Shown piece after piece: positions 10,253 to 19,225 of a DNA stretch of 64,000 nucleotides. The first letter of the stretch is position 1; each line of letters opens with the position of its first letter. Position numbers and translations under genes: made by a program. This DNA is from Ga0077555 sp964500805. GTDB taxonomy: Bacteria > Pseudomonadota > Alphaproteobacteria > Rhizobiales > Hyphomicrobiaceae. Below the pieces are notes generated by a model. It worked only from the letters and a program-made list of their open reading frames with translations. It was not told the DNA's origin and ran no database searches. The stretch covers positions 1 through 64,000 of the forward strand of contig CAZCQH010000032.1 of NCBI GenBank assembly GCA_964500805.1, in the 5' to 3' direction.

Positions 10253-11002
10253 ATGGCAGCACCCTACATCGGAATGACCTGCGAGATGATCACACTCAAG
10301 GGCGACGGCGGCACGCCGATCCAGGCTTATACGGCAAAGCCCGCCGGCAAGGGACCGTTTCCGGGCGTCGTGCTGGTGCACCATCTCCCGGGCTGGAGCG
10401 AGTACTACATCGGCGAGACCCGCAAATTTGCCCACTATGGCTACATGGCAATCTGCGCCAACCTCTATGAGCGCGCCGGTCAAGGACATCCGGATGACGT
10501 GGCTGCAAAGGTTCGCGCTGACGGCGGTATTCCGGATGCGCAGATGGTGGGCGACACAGCGGCCGCCGTGGCCTGGATGCGGGCGCAACCCAACCAGAAC
10601 GGCAAAGTTGCCGTGCTCGGCTCCTGCTCTGGCGGTCGCCACGCCTTCATCTACGCGTGCACCAGGACGGACGTGGATGCATGCGTCGATCTCTGGGGCG
10701 GCCGTGTGGTGATGGGCAAGGACGAGCTCAACGCCAAGACGCCGGTTGCTCCAATCGACATGACGCCGAAGCTCTGCTGCCCGCTGCTCGGAATCTTCGG
10801 CAATGAGGATCGCGCGCCGAGCCCTGAGCAAGTCAACCAGCACGAGGAAGCACTGAAGAAAGCCGGCAAATCGTATGAATTCTATCGCTACGACGGCGCC
10901 GGCCACGGCATCTGGTATCACCACCGGCCGCTCTATCGCCTGGAGCAGGCGACGGACAGCTGGAACAAGACGCTGGCGTTCCTCAAGAAGCACATCGGCT
11001 GA
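10253..11002 (+). CDS. dienelactone hydrolase family protein
   Basis: Alpha/beta hydrolase of the dienelactone hydrolase family, 249 aa from the ATG at 10253 (MAAPYIGMTC). The nucleophile elbow GSCSGG carries Cys rather than Ser, as in true dienelactone hydrolases. The acid is probably the Asp in GNEDRAPSPEQ, and the base is the His in GAGHGIWYHH. The upstream extension to 10001 overlaps the end of the SDR gene in another frame and is not family-like. The enzyme would hydrolyse a lactone or ester; the substrate is unknown. A DUF6295-like gene follows after 24 bp. Confidence 0.88.
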   Translation: MAAPYIGMTCEMITLKGDGGTPIQAYTAKPAGKGPFPGVVLVHHLPGWSEYYIGETRKFAHYGYMAICANLYERAGQGHPDDVAAKVRADGGIPDAQMVGDTAAAVAWMRAQPNQNGKVAVLGSCSGGRHAFIYACTRTDVDACVDLWGGRVVMGKDELNAKTPVAPIDMTPKLCCPLLGIFGNEDRAPSPEQVNQHEEALKKAGKSYEFYRYDGAGHGIWYHHRPLYRLEQATDSWNKTLAFLKKHIG

Positions 11003-11026
11003 AGGCCCGGCTCAAGGAGGTGCCTC

Positions 11027-11353
11027 ATGTGCACATCGATCGTCGAGATTGCGCATGTCGATGGCGTCGGCAAGCGCGGGGACCAGTGGTTCGAGCTCTC
11101 GCACGCCGTGGTCTCCTATGACCACGCGCGCCACGCGCTGCTCGATGACTGTATGGTCATCGACTTCATGAACACGAGCCACGATGCGGGCGACCGCGTC
11201 GCGGTGGAGATCACGCTCGAATCGGCGAAGGCGCTGCATGCGGCGCTGGCCCGTGCCATCGCGGCGGCCGAGTACGAGGAAGCCGAGGTGCGCGGCAAAA
11301 CAGAGACGCCACCTCAGCGTCCCATGTTGCCGCTGCTGATCGCGGCGGAATAG
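11027..11353 (+). CDS. DUF6295-like hypothetical protein
   Basis: A 108-aa soluble protein. AAGGAGGTG lies about 5 nt upstream of the ATG, one of the strongest ribosome sites in the window. The sequence MCTSIVEIAHVDG...WFELSHAVVSYDHARHA...IDFMN...RVAVEITLESAKAL resembles my memory of the DUF6295 family (MCT..., GW/QWF, YFDHP-like, hIDFhN). That assignment is from memory and should be checked. The 24-bp gap to the hydrolase gene suggests one transcript. It is followed by a perfect 26-bp palindrome. Confidence 0.7.
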   Translation: MCTSIVEIAHVDGVGKRGDQWFELSHAVVSYDHARHALLDDCMVIDFMNTSHDAGDRVAVEITLESAKALHAALARAIAAAEYEEAEVRGKTETPPQRPMLPLLIAAE

Positions 11354-11360
11354 CCCTGTG

Positions 11361-11386
11361 GGTGTCAGACCCCCGGGTCTGACACC
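11361..11386. repeat. 26-bp palindrome, family GTCAGACCC, copy 1
   Basis: Perfect inverted repeat with arms GGTGTCAGACCC and GGGTCTGACACC around CC. It starts 8 bp after the stop codon of the DUF6295-like gene. It could form a strong hairpin in RNA, but no T-run follows. It shares its core with the copies at 12696, 29790, 30911 and 33076. Confidence 0.9.
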
Positions 11387-11810
11387 GCTTCTATCCGCCG
11401 GCGAGGTTCCCGATGCGCACTGCCATCCGTGGCACGAGGCGCGGAACCAGTTGGTTGCTCGGCCCACGATTGTCACGTCAGAGTAACCATCGGCGCTGGG
11501 ATCGCGGTGCACGGTCGTGGTGGATGTCGCGGTATCCTCGACGCAGTATTCACGAACGCCGAAACAGGCATAGAGCCGCGCCTCGGTGTCGAGTGCGAGG
11601 AGGGGACGGATGTGCCATCTCGTTCATGGCACGACATATAGCAATGCCCGGCCCGATGGCGAACGGGGCTGCGGGGCGGCTGATCGGCTGACTTTTGCTC
11701 AAGCGTCGCTTGCCAAATGCGCATGCGTTGTCGTCGACAAGATGCGATAGGTATGAACTGACAGCCACTCTTAAACGGCGTCAATCGCATCGCTACGGAG
11801 AGCCAAGAGC
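11387..11810. other. 424-bp intergenic region
   Basis: No gene that I can support. Overlapping short frames occur on both strands (11429-11641 plus, 11473-11838 minus), but neither has a ribosome site or recognisable sequence. The last ~80 bp presumably carry the yghU promoter; GGAGAG lies about 14 nt before the yghU ATG. Confidence 0.45.
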
Positions 11811-12683
11811 ATGAGCGCAGCTGAGTACACCCCGCCAAAAGTCTGGACCTGGGACAAGGAGAACGGCGGCCGGTTCGCCAACATCAATCGGCCGATCTCC
11901 GGAGCGACGCACGAGAAGGAGCTGCCCGTCGGCAAGCATCCGCTTCAGCTTTATTCGCTCGGAACGCCCAACGGCGTCAAAGTGACAGTGATGCTCGAGG
12001 AGCTGCTTGCCGCCGCCCACAAGGGCGCCGAGTACGACGCATGGCTGATCCGGATCGGGGAGGGCAACCAGTTCGGCAGCGGGTTTGTGAAGATCAATCC
12101 CAACTCGAAGATCCCGGCGCTGCTCGATCGCAGCAGTCCTGCAAAGCCGCGCCGCGTGTTCGAGTCGGGCGCGATCCTGCTCTACCTCGCGGAGAAGTTT
12201 GGCGCCTTTCTGCCGAAGGACCCGGACAAGCGCACGGAAGCGCTCAATTGGCTCTTCTGGCAGATGGGCAGCGCGCCCTATCTCGGCGGTGGCTTCGGCC
12301 ACTTCTACGCTTATGCGCCGGCGAAGTGGGAATATCCGATCAACCGCTTCGCGATGGAGACCAAGCGCCAGCTCGACGTGCTCGACAAGCAATTGGCGAA
12401 TAACAAGTACATGGCGGGCGATGAGTACTCGATTGCCGACATCGCGATCTGGCCCTGGTACGGCGCACTGACGAAGGGTTTGCTCTACGGCGCGGCGGAG
12501 TTCCTCGCCGTACACGAGTACAAGCATGTCAATCGTTGGACCAACGAGATTGGCGAGCGTCCGGCCGTGAAACGCGGCCGCATGGTCAATCGTATCCAGG
12601 GCGAGCCGTCGAGCCAACTGCACGAGCGCCACGATGCCAGCGACTTCGACACGAAGACGCAGGACAAGCTGGAGCAGAAATAA
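11811..12683 (+). CDS. yghU: glutathione-dependent disulfide-bond oxidoreductase (YghU-type GST)
   Basis: Nu-class glutathione-transferase-like protein of 290 aa. The N-terminal segment INRPISGATHEKELPVGKHP precedes the thioredoxin-fold domain (LQLYSLGTPNGVKVTVMLEE), then NPNSKIPALLD and the glutathione-binding FESGAILLYLAEKFG. The helical domain shows MGSAPYLGGGFGHFYAYAP and the N-capping motif YSIADIAIWPW. This arrangement is characteristic of E. coli YghU, which binds two glutathiones and reduces disulfides. Standalone gene; a degenerate palindromic repeat separates it from the convergent LLM gene. Confidence 0.92.
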   Translation: MSAAEYTPPKVWTWDKENGGRFANINRPISGATHEKELPVGKHPLQLYSLGTPNGVKVTVMLEELLAAAHKGAEYDAWLIRIGEGNQFGSGFVKINPNSKIPALLDRSSPAKPRRVFESGAILLYLAEKFGAFLPKDPDKRTEALNWLFWQMGSAPYLGGGFGHFYAYAPAKWEYPINRFAMETKRQLDVLDKQLANNKYMAGDEYSIADIAIWPWYGALTKGLLYGAAEFLAVHEYKHVNRWTNEIGERPAVKRGRMVNRIQGEPSSQLHERHDASDFDTKTQDKLEQK

Positions 12684-12695
12684 GCCGGTGCAAGG

Positions 12696-12726
12696 TCGGT
12701 GCCAGCCCCTCCGGGTCTGACGCCGA
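12696..12726. repeat. degenerate copy 2 of the GTCAGACCC palindrome
   Basis: Imperfect inverted repeat (TCGGTGCCAGCCCC against GGGTCTGACGCCGA) lying between the convergent ends of yghU and the LLM gene at 12729. It matches the consensus of the other four copies best in its right arm. Confidence 0.7.
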
Positions 12727-12728
12727 CG

Positions 12729-13721
12729 TTACCCCGCTATCCGCGGCAGCACCTTGTCCGTGAAGAGATGGAACGAGCGCCCGCTCAAGGGCGCCACCAT
12801 CAGGTAGTCCATGCCGCTCTCGGCCATGAAGGCCTGGATGTCGTCCGTGATGCTCTCCGGCGTACCGTGGAACATCACATCCTCGAGATAGAAATCGATC
12901 GGGTCCTTGCCACCGAAGGTGCGCTGCTCCTGGCGGATGTTGGCGTGCGCCGGCCCGACGTAGGCGCCGACCGTCCATTGCGCTACGCGGCGTGCGACCT
13001 CGCGCGCCTTTTCCGCTGTGTCCTCCACCGCAACGAGCCGCGCCATGGGAATGGTTCGGCCAGCCGGGCTGTGGCCGGCATCCTTCAGCTTGCTCTCGTA
13101 GTGCCGACGCTTCCTGACCAGATCACTGCGCGAGGAGTGCGGGTCCATCAGGATCGAGTGGCCTTGCGCCGCCGCCCAGTCGAGCGCCGGTGTCGAGGAG
13201 GCTGCCATCCACACCGGCATCGGCGATTGCACCGGCTTTGGGAGCACCTCGACGTTGTCGTAGCTGAAGAACTTGCCCTGGTAGCTGAGCTTCTGTGTGG
13301 TCCAGGCCTTCAGCACGATGTCGACCGTCTCGTGGAAGCGCGATGCGCTCTCCTCGGGCGGAATCCCGAAGGCCGCGAACTCGCCGCGCTCGAAGCCGCG
13401 GCCAGCGCCCCAGTTCACGCGACCGCCGGAGAGCACATCGAGCAGCGCCACCTCTTCGGCAAGTCGCAGCGGATTATAGAACGCAGCGAGCGACACGCCC
13501 ATGCCGATCCTGAGCCGCTTGGTGCGTGCCGCGGCCATCGTGCCCATCATGTGCACCGACGGACAGACTGAGAAGCTTGTGAAGTGATGCTCGGCCAGCC
13601 AGACAGCGTCGTAGCCGGTCTCGTCCATGACTGTGAAGCGCTCCAGCGCCGACGCGTAAATGGAGTTCAGCGGCACCGACCGGTCGCGCCAACCGAAAAA
13701 CTGCAGAATCCCGACTTTCAT
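12729..13721 (-). CDS. LLM class flavin-dependent oxidoreductase
   Basis: Bacterial-luciferase-like monooxygenase of 330 aa from the ATG at 13719-13721 (MKVGILQFFG); AGGGAGGG lies upstream. TIM-barrel landmarks: YDAVWLAEHHF near the N terminus, RLRIGMGVSLAAFYNPLRLAEEVALLDVLSGGRVNWGAGRGF (quoted only to locate the flavin-facing strand and helix), and MPVWMAASSTPALDWAA. An FMN/FAD reductase partner is not adjacent. Substrate unknown. It is one of four LLM genes in the window. Confidence 0.88.
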   Translation of the reverse strand: MKVGILQFFGWRDRSVPLNSIYASALERFTVMDETGYDAVWLAEHHFTSFSVCPSVHMMGTMAAARTKRLRIGMGVSLAAFYNPLRLAEEVALLDVLSGGRVNWGAGRGFERGEFAAFGIPPEESASRFHETVDIVLKAWTTQKLSYQGKFFSYDNVEVLPKPVQSPMPVWMAASSTPALDWAAAQGHSILMDPHSSRSDLVRKRRHYESKLKDAGHSPAGRTIPMARLVAVEDTAEKAREVARRVAQWTVGAYVGPAHANIRQEQRTFGGKDPIDFYLEDVMFHGTPESITDDIQAFMAESGMDYLMVAPLSGRSFHLFTDKVLPRIAG

Positions 13722-13918
13722 CGGTCCCTCCCTGACTGGCGCGCGATCGGGACATGGTGACATGGGCGTTGCGCCGCGTGCAAGCCAACACAATCATGCA
13801 GACAGGCCTAGCGTACATTCGCGGGTTGGTCAGGAGCAGCCATCGTCCTGCCTCTGTTCCGTCATCGCGATCTGGGACAGACTGCATCACGTGACCGACG
13901 CGCCGGGGGAGCGAAGCA

Positions 13919-15427
13919 ATGACCGGGATGTTGAAGCATTGCATTGCAATGGTTTGCCTCGCTCTCGGGCTCACATCTGCAATGGCGAGCACCCGCGTGG
14001 CGCTGGTGGTCGGCAACAGCGCCTACAAGGCAACGACCCCGCTGGCAAATCCCGTCCATGACGCTCGCGATGTCGCGGAGGCGTTGAAGCAGGCGGGCTT
14101 CACCGTGATCATGGCGGTGGATGCCGACAAGGCGAAGTTCGACGGCGCGCTGCGGGCCTTCGCCGATCAGCTCAGCAATGCCGAGGTCGCGTTGCTGTTC
14201 TATGCTGGCCATGGCCTGCAAGTCGGGATGCAGAACTACCTCATTCCCATCGATGCCAAATTGGACCGCGAGCGCGACCTGGAGTTCGAGACTGTCAGGC
14301 TCGACTTCGTGCTGCGCCAGATGGAGATCGACCGCGACGGCAAGACGACGATCGTTATCCTGGACGCCTGCCGCGACAATCCGCTGTCGAAAAACCTGGC
14401 TCGCTCGATGGGAACGCGATCGACGGCGATCGGCAAGGGCTTGGCTGCAGCGCCGGCGGGACTGGGCACGTTCATCGCCTTTTCGACGCAGCCCGGCAAT
14501 GTTGCGCTCGACGGCGATGGACGCAACTCACCCTTCACGGTCGCGCTGATCAAGCACATGAGCATCAAAGGGCGCAATTTGCCGGCGACGATGATCGAGG
14601 TGCGCAAGGATGTGGTGGCGGCCACGAGCGGCAGGCAAGTGCCTTGGGACCACTCGGCGCTGACGACCGAGTTCTATTTTCATGCCAGCGCCTCGCAATC
14701 GTCGGGCACGGTCGCGGCTGCCCCGGCCGGAACGGGAGCAGACATCGCGGCCCTGCAAGAGCGCATCCGGCTGCTCGAGGAGAATGCGCAAAAGCGGGAG
14801 ACCGCGCCGCGGACGAACACGACGGCGAGCACAGCACCGTCGCAATCCGCCAGGCCGTCCGCAGTGCCCGCACCCCCTGGCAATCAGAATGCCCCGTTCC
14901 TGCAGCACGAGAGCACCCGCGTCGACGGCATCAAGGTGAGCGAGACGCGCCAAGCCGATGCGGGCGCCTGCCAGGAGGCATGCGAAGCCGACTCGAGCTG
15001 CGTTGCCTACCAATTCGGCCGACGGTCGCCCGTAACGGGACAATGCCAGCTTCTGGCGCGCGTCGAGGCTGTGCACCAGGACCCGGCATGGCAGCTGGGT
15101 CTGCGAGCGGGAACCGCGGTTCCGACCGAGCAGTCGGCAGTACAGGCAGCGGCGCGTCGGCTGCCGCCGGATCTGAAGGGGCCGCCCAGCCGTAAGGAGC
15201 GCGGTTTCGACATCTATGATGGTCGTGCGGCGATGGGCCAGCAGATCAAAATGAGTTCGGCGGATTCGCCTGGCGCGTGCCAGGTCATCTGCCGCAACAC
15301 ACCCGGCTGCGTCTTTGCGGTCTATAACGAGTTATTCCGCGGCAAGAACCTCGCGTGCCAGGTTTACCGCGAGATCACGAACACGATGCAGACGCCGTCT
15401 GCCAGCATCATGATCCGGATGGACTAG
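13919..15427 (+). CDS. exported caspase-family (C14) protein with two PAN/apple-like domains
   Basis: A 502-aa predicted exported protein. Residues 1-23 form a signal peptide. Residues ~25-230 are a caspase-fold p20-like domain with catalytic His98 in FYAGHGLQ and Cys151 in LDACRDNP. A linker with a short coiled-coil-like piece (IAALQERIRLLEENAQKRE) and a Thr/Ala/Pro-rich segment follows. Two Cys-rich regions at ~325-395 (ACQEACEADSSCVAYQF) and ~430-500 (ACQVICRNTPGCVFAVYN) resemble PAN/apple domains, which bind protein or carbohydrate. Both catalytic residues are present, so it may be an active Arg/Lys-directed peptidase outside the cytoplasm. No obvious partner genes adjoin it. Confidence 0.88.
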   Translation: MTGMLKHCIAMVCLALGLTSAMASTRVALVVGNSAYKATTPLANPVHDARDVAEALKQAGFTVIMAVDADKAKFDGALRAFADQLSNAEVALLFYAGHGLQVGMQNYLIPIDAKLDRERDLEFETVRLDFVLRQMEIDRDGKTTIVILDACRDNPLSKNLARSMGTRSTAIGKGLAAAPAGLGTFIAFSTQPGNVALDGDGRNSPFTVALIKHMSIKGRNLPATMIEVRKDVVAATSGRQVPWDHSALTTEFYFHASASQSSGTVAAAPAGTGADIAALQERIRLLEENAQKRETAPRTNTTASTAPSQSARPSAVPAPPGNQNAPFLQHESTRVDGIKVSETRQADAGACQEACEADSSCVAYQFGRRSPVTGQCQLLARVEAVHQDPAWQLGLRAGTAVPTEQSAVQAAARRLPPDLKGPPSRKERGFDIYDGRAAMGQQIKMSSADSPGACQVICRNTPGCVFAVYNELFRGKNLACQVYREITNTMQTPSASIMIRMD

Positions 15428-15583
15428 GAGGAATGCAGCCGGAGTTGGATTGTCGACGATGCTGGAATCACGGCGACGATGGACGGCGCGAGACCCATGG
15501 TCTTCCCCCGTTTGTCTTGAACGGGCCGTTGATCAACACGCTCCCTGTAGTAGCTTTTGCGCTGAGGAAACACAGGTGCACAC

Positions 15584-16822
15584 ATGCTCGACCTTGTCAT
15601 CCGCAACGCACGACTACCGGACATCCGCCCCGATGCGGCCACTGTTGACATCGGCATCGCCGACGGCCGCATCGCCGCGATCGAGCCGGGTATTCAGACC
15701 GACGCTCCGAGCCATGACGCCGAGGGCTGCCTCTGCTGCGCCGGTCTGATCGAGACCCACATCCATCTGGACAAATCGCGCATCATCGACCGCTGCACGC
15801 CGGAGCCGAGCCGCGCCAGTCCCGACCACATGCGCCGCGTGCAGGCGGTGAAGTCCACGTTCACGGTGGAAGACATATACACCCGCGCCAAGGCGACACT
15901 CGAAAGCTGCGTGAAGCACGGCGCAACGCGCATTCGCACGCACGCCGAAATCGACGCGCCCGTCGGCACCAAGTGTGTCGAGGCGCTGCGGCAGCTTGCG
16001 AAGGACTATGCCTGGGCCGTCGATCTCGAGATCTGCGTCTTCCCGCAGGAAGGCCTCACCACTGCGCCCGACGCGGACAAGGCGCTTGTCGATGGCCTGA
16101 GGATGGGCGCGCGGGTCATCGGGGCGGCACCCAACTACGACATCGATCATGCCGGTCAGATCAATCGCGTCTTCGAGCTCGCCCGCGAGTTCGACGTCGA
16201 TATCGACATGCACATCGACTCCGGCCACGATCCCGCGAGTCTCGACACCCATCTCGTCGCCGATCTCACCGAGCGCTTCAAGCTCGGCGGCCGCGTCGCG
16301 ATGGGCCACGCGACCAAGCTGGCAGGCTTGCCGCCCGCGCGCCAGACCGAAATTGCCAAGCGGCTCGCCGGTGCGGGCGTCGCGGTCACCGTGCTGCCCG
16401 CCACCGACCTCTTCGTCCTCGCCCGCCACGTCGACCACAATGTGCCGCGCTGCGTTGCGGACGCGAACCTCTTCGTATCGCAGGGCTGCAATTGCTCGAT
16501 CTCGTCGAACAACATCCTGAACCCGTTCACGCCCTTCGGCGACGGCTCTCTCATCCGTATGACCAACCTGCACGCCAATATTCTGCAGGTCGGAGATCCC
16601 GAGCGCCTTTCCGAGTTGTTCTCCATGATCACCGCCCGCTCGGCGCGGCTCATGAACCTCAGGGACTATGGGCTCTCGGTCGGCAATCCTGCCGACGTCA
16701 CCGTCATCGACGCGAAAACGCCGGCCGAAGCCGTGGCGACGGTTGCGCCCGTCCTCGCCGTGTTCAAGCGCGGCCGCCAGACCGTGTCACGGCCGCGCGC
16801 TGAGCTGCTCCATCCCGTGTAG
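15584..16822 (+). CDS. amidohydrolase family protein, cytosine-deaminase-like
   Basis: Metal-dependent hydrolase of 412 aa related to CodA/AtzC. The HxH metal pair is in ETHIHLDKS, further ligands are in DIDMHIDSGHD and RVAMGHATK, and the C-terminal strand closes with NPADVTVIDAKTPAEAV. Where CodA has HDDVFDP with the metal/catalytic Asp, this protein has SSNNILNP, so that Asp appears to be Asn. I recall a related subgroup with SNN-LNPFTPFGD, so this may be a subfamily trait, not damage. Substrate unknown (cyclic amide or amine). Preceded by 156 bp of leader. Confidence 0.85.
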   Translation: MLDLVIRNARLPDIRPDAATVDIGIADGRIAAIEPGIQTDAPSHDAEGCLCCAGLIETHIHLDKSRIIDRCTPEPSRASPDHMRRVQAVKSTFTVEDIYTRAKATLESCVKHGATRIRTHAEIDAPVGTKCVEALRQLAKDYAWAVDLEICVFPQEGLTTAPDADKALVDGLRMGARVIGAAPNYDIDHAGQINRVFELAREFDVDIDMHIDSGHDPASLDTHLVADLTERFKLGGRVAMGHATKLAGLPPARQTEIAKRLAGAGVAVTVLPATDLFVLARHVDHNVPRCVADANLFVSQGCNCSISSNNILNPFTPFGDGSLIRMTNLHANILQVGDPERLSELFSMITARSARLMNLRDYGLSVGNPADVTVIDAKTPAEAVATVAPVLAVFKRGRQTVSRPRAELLHPV

Positions 16823-17106
16823 GCGGCGCAACTTAAGTCGCGCTGCCGCTGTGGCTGATTAACCAGTTAACTCGCGCCGTGTGCGGACTCGAAAAATTCA
16901 TGGGCGAATTTCAACGCAAACGGTTTTGGCTACCCCCCTAGCTTTCCGAGCCTTGTGGCCACTCAGCGGGCTTCTAAGGCGGTCCTGGAGGCCTTCTGGA
17001 CGCGCGAGGGGCAAAACCCTCGGTCTGAGGCCGCGGTACCCGCGAATTGCACGAGCAACGAAACTCCCGATGCGGTGCGCTAATGCAACTCGATCGCGGG
17101 CACCGG
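16823..17106. other. intergenic region after the amidohydrolase gene
   Basis: No gene that I can support. The region contains a GTTAAC-type short palindrome near 16860-16870 (TTAACCAGTTAA). Overlapping open frames on both strands (16881-17255 plus, 16898-17236 minus) have Arg-rich, shadow-like translations and no ribosome site. Confidence 0.4.
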
Positions 17107-17289
17107 TCAACGAGCTGGTACAACCGGCGCTACTCGCTCGCTCGCGATCCGGCTCGAAAACTGGCCGTCGCGAGCCCGGCTGCCACCGTGAAGCAATGTG
17201 CCGAACAAGCCATAGAGCAGGACCAGTGCCAGACAAACGGCGGCACGAATGGTGAGCGACTTGGCGGATGGCTTGTCTGTGGAACTCAT
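17107..17289 (-). CDS. small single-pass membrane protein, hypothetical
   Basis: Possible 60-aa protein from the ATG at 17287-17289 (MSSTDKPSAK). It has one hydrophobic segment (AAVCLALVLLYGLFGTLLHG) after a short polar N terminus, and a basic tail. The ribosome site is weak (GGGAAC, ~12 nt upstream). The transmembrane pattern argues for a real gene, but this is inference only; it lies alone between the amidohydrolase and M81 genes. Confidence 0.4.
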   Translation of the reverse strand: MSSTDKPSAKSLTIRAAVCLALVLLYGLFGTLLHGGSRARDGQFSSRIASERVAPVVPAR

Positions 17290-17497
17290 GACCGTCGACG
17301 TTCCCGAGTGTCTTGTGGATCGAGCAAGGACATGCAGCACACGCCCCGTCTTTGATACAGCAGGTTTAAAGAATAACTCTTGTCCAAAACGTGGGTTCGG
17401 TTGCAGCACGGACTGAGCCTGTGTGGTTCCTGCCACGCCCCGGAGTGAATCTGCGAAAAGGTGGCGCCAAATTCAGGAGATCTGCTGCCTTCGCCGC

Positions 17498-18985
17498 CTA
17501 CTGATGCAGCGGAAAGATCGGCCGCGTGATCCAGCGATAGGGGAGGGTGGTGAGATCGCTCGGGCAGTCGCCGGGCGTCGACACCCAGTAGGTGCGCGCG
17601 GCGATGGGCTCGTAGGCACGCCGGTGCGCGACGGCCGCCTTCACGCCTATGAACGCGAGCCGCTCTGGCACGATGCCCTGCGAGCGCAGTTGGCCGAGAT
17701 CGAAGGGCGGCGTCTTGCGCGATGTGATCAGGATCATCACGCCAGCAGCTTGCACTGTCACGCAAGGTCCCATGTCCGCGTGAATGCCCTGGATCGAGGC
17801 GAGGTGGCTCTGGCGGTCCTCCAGCGTGAAGCGACCGTCGGTGCGGCCGAGTACGTCCAGATCGAGCGTCACCGGACCCGGATCGCGCTTCGTCGCCTTG
17901 CCGCCGATGGCGACCGTCGCCCGCCCGCCAACCGGGGTGCCGGCAAGCGCGCCAACAGCTTCGGGATCGTTGATCACGACTGCGCTGTCGCGAAGGCTGT
18001 GTGCCAGGAACGCGCGCAGCACCGACGTGCAGTCGCCGGGCGAGCCGCCTCCGATGTTATCCGCCGGCTCGACAATGAGCGTTGGCCCGCGTCCGGGCCC
18101 TTTCGCAAGCGCGTCTCGAATGGCGTCGTCGATCGCCCATTCCTGCGGAATGCCATGGACGCGCAGGCGATGCGCGACATCGGCGAGGCGGGCGAGATGC
18201 GTCCGCGCTGCCGCCTCATCACCGACCGTTACGGCACTCACTGATACGCCGGTATCCGGTGTATCGGCGAACGCGAAGCCCGCGACGACATTGATCGCCC
18301 AGATGTCCGGGTCCGCCGCCTCGATCTCCCGTGCCATTGCCTCGAGGCTGCGCATGGGATCATCCGCCGTGCCGGTGCCAGTCGGAGGCCAGACGATCGG
18401 CAAGCGGCGCGTGATGGTGCGCGGACGCTGGCCCGTATCGAGCGCGCGGGCTAGCAGCAGTGCGGCACGTTCGGCTGATTCCAACGCGTCGATGTGCGGG
18501 TTCTCTCGATAAGCCACGAGACCGTTGGCATGCCGCGCCATACGGTCCGTGATGGTGGCGTGCAAGTCGAACACTGCAAAGAGGGGTAAGCTCTCGGCGC
18601 CAGGCAAGCCGCGTAGCCGCTCAAGCAGCCAGCCTTCGGGGTCTTGGGTTTCCGTCGTCACCATGGCACCGTGGAGGCCGAGCCAGATGCCGTCGAGCCC
18701 CTTGGCGATCGCATCTCGCGCCATGGGCTCCAGCTCGCGCCAATACTGTTCGAGCACCGCTTCCTCGATGGTGCCGGAGGGCATGGCGCTGTAGTCGACC
18801 GTGGGGATCACCTCCCAGCCGAGCCGCTCGGCCACGCTGAGAAAGCCGTCGATCGTCGAGCCGTCACCGCCACGCGCCAGGATCTCGGCCCCGCGGCGCA
18901 TCCTCATCTCAGCGAAGCCCGTGGTGGCGTCGAGGAACGTATGGGTCTCGTGATAGAGCCCGGCAAGGAGTATGCGCGCTGACAT
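17498..18985 (-). CDS. M81 family metallopeptidase (MlrC-like)
   Basis: A 495-aa protein of the MlrC family, named for the last enzyme of microcystin degradation, though most family members act on unknown peptides. From the ATG at 18983-18985 it starts MSARILLAGLYHETHTF, the usual N terminus. Predicted zinc ligands are in AVFDLHATIT and AYRENPHIDALE. The C-terminal MlrC domain shows PADNIGGGSPGDCTSVLRA. The frame runs on to 19102, but the extension is not family-like. It is divergent from the MFS exporter gene, sharing about 240 bp of promoter region. Confidence 0.88.
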   Translation of the reverse strand: MSARILLAGLYHETHTFLDATTGFAEMRMRRGAEILARGGDGSTIDGFLSVAERLGWEVIPTVDYSAMPSGTIEEAVLEQYWRELEPMARDAIAKGLDGIWLGLHGAMVTTETQDPEGWLLERLRGLPGAESLPLFAVFDLHATITDRMARHANGLVAYRENPHIDALESAERAALLLARALDTGQRPRTITRRLPIVWPPTGTGTADDPMRSLEAMAREIEAADPDIWAINVVAGFAFADTPDTGVSVSAVTVGDEAAARTHLARLADVAHRLRVHGIPQEWAIDDAIRDALAKGPGRGPTLIVEPADNIGGGSPGDCTSVLRAFLAHSLRDSAVVINDPEAVGALAGTPVGGRATVAIGGKATKRDPGPVTLDLDVLGRTDGRFTLEDRQSHLASIQGIHADMGPCVTVQAAGVMILITSRKTPPFDLGQLRSQGIVPERLAFIGVKAAVAHRRAYEPIAARTYWVSTPGDCPSDLTTLPYRWITRPIFPLHQ

Positions 18986-19225
18986 GGACGTTTTCCGTTG
19001 CGATCGCTCGAGCCTGCCCCAGGCGACGCAACCGATCAACATAGACGGCGTTCTCCGGCAGAAATCGATCGAAGACCTGCGATCGTCCCTCAACGAATGC
19101 AAGCCGGAACTCTGGTTTACACATTGCGACGATTGTCCGCGAAGCGCGAATAGGGCATCCAGGGCTCACCTGCGCGCCGGCTCTGGAAACTTCTTGCCGT
19201 GGACGCGCCGGCCGGGCCCAGCTTG

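Noticed and set aside
11413..11691. Small plus-strand genes in the gap before yghU
   Set aside because: No ribosome site, competing overlapping frames on both strands, and unremarkable Arg/Gly-rich translations.
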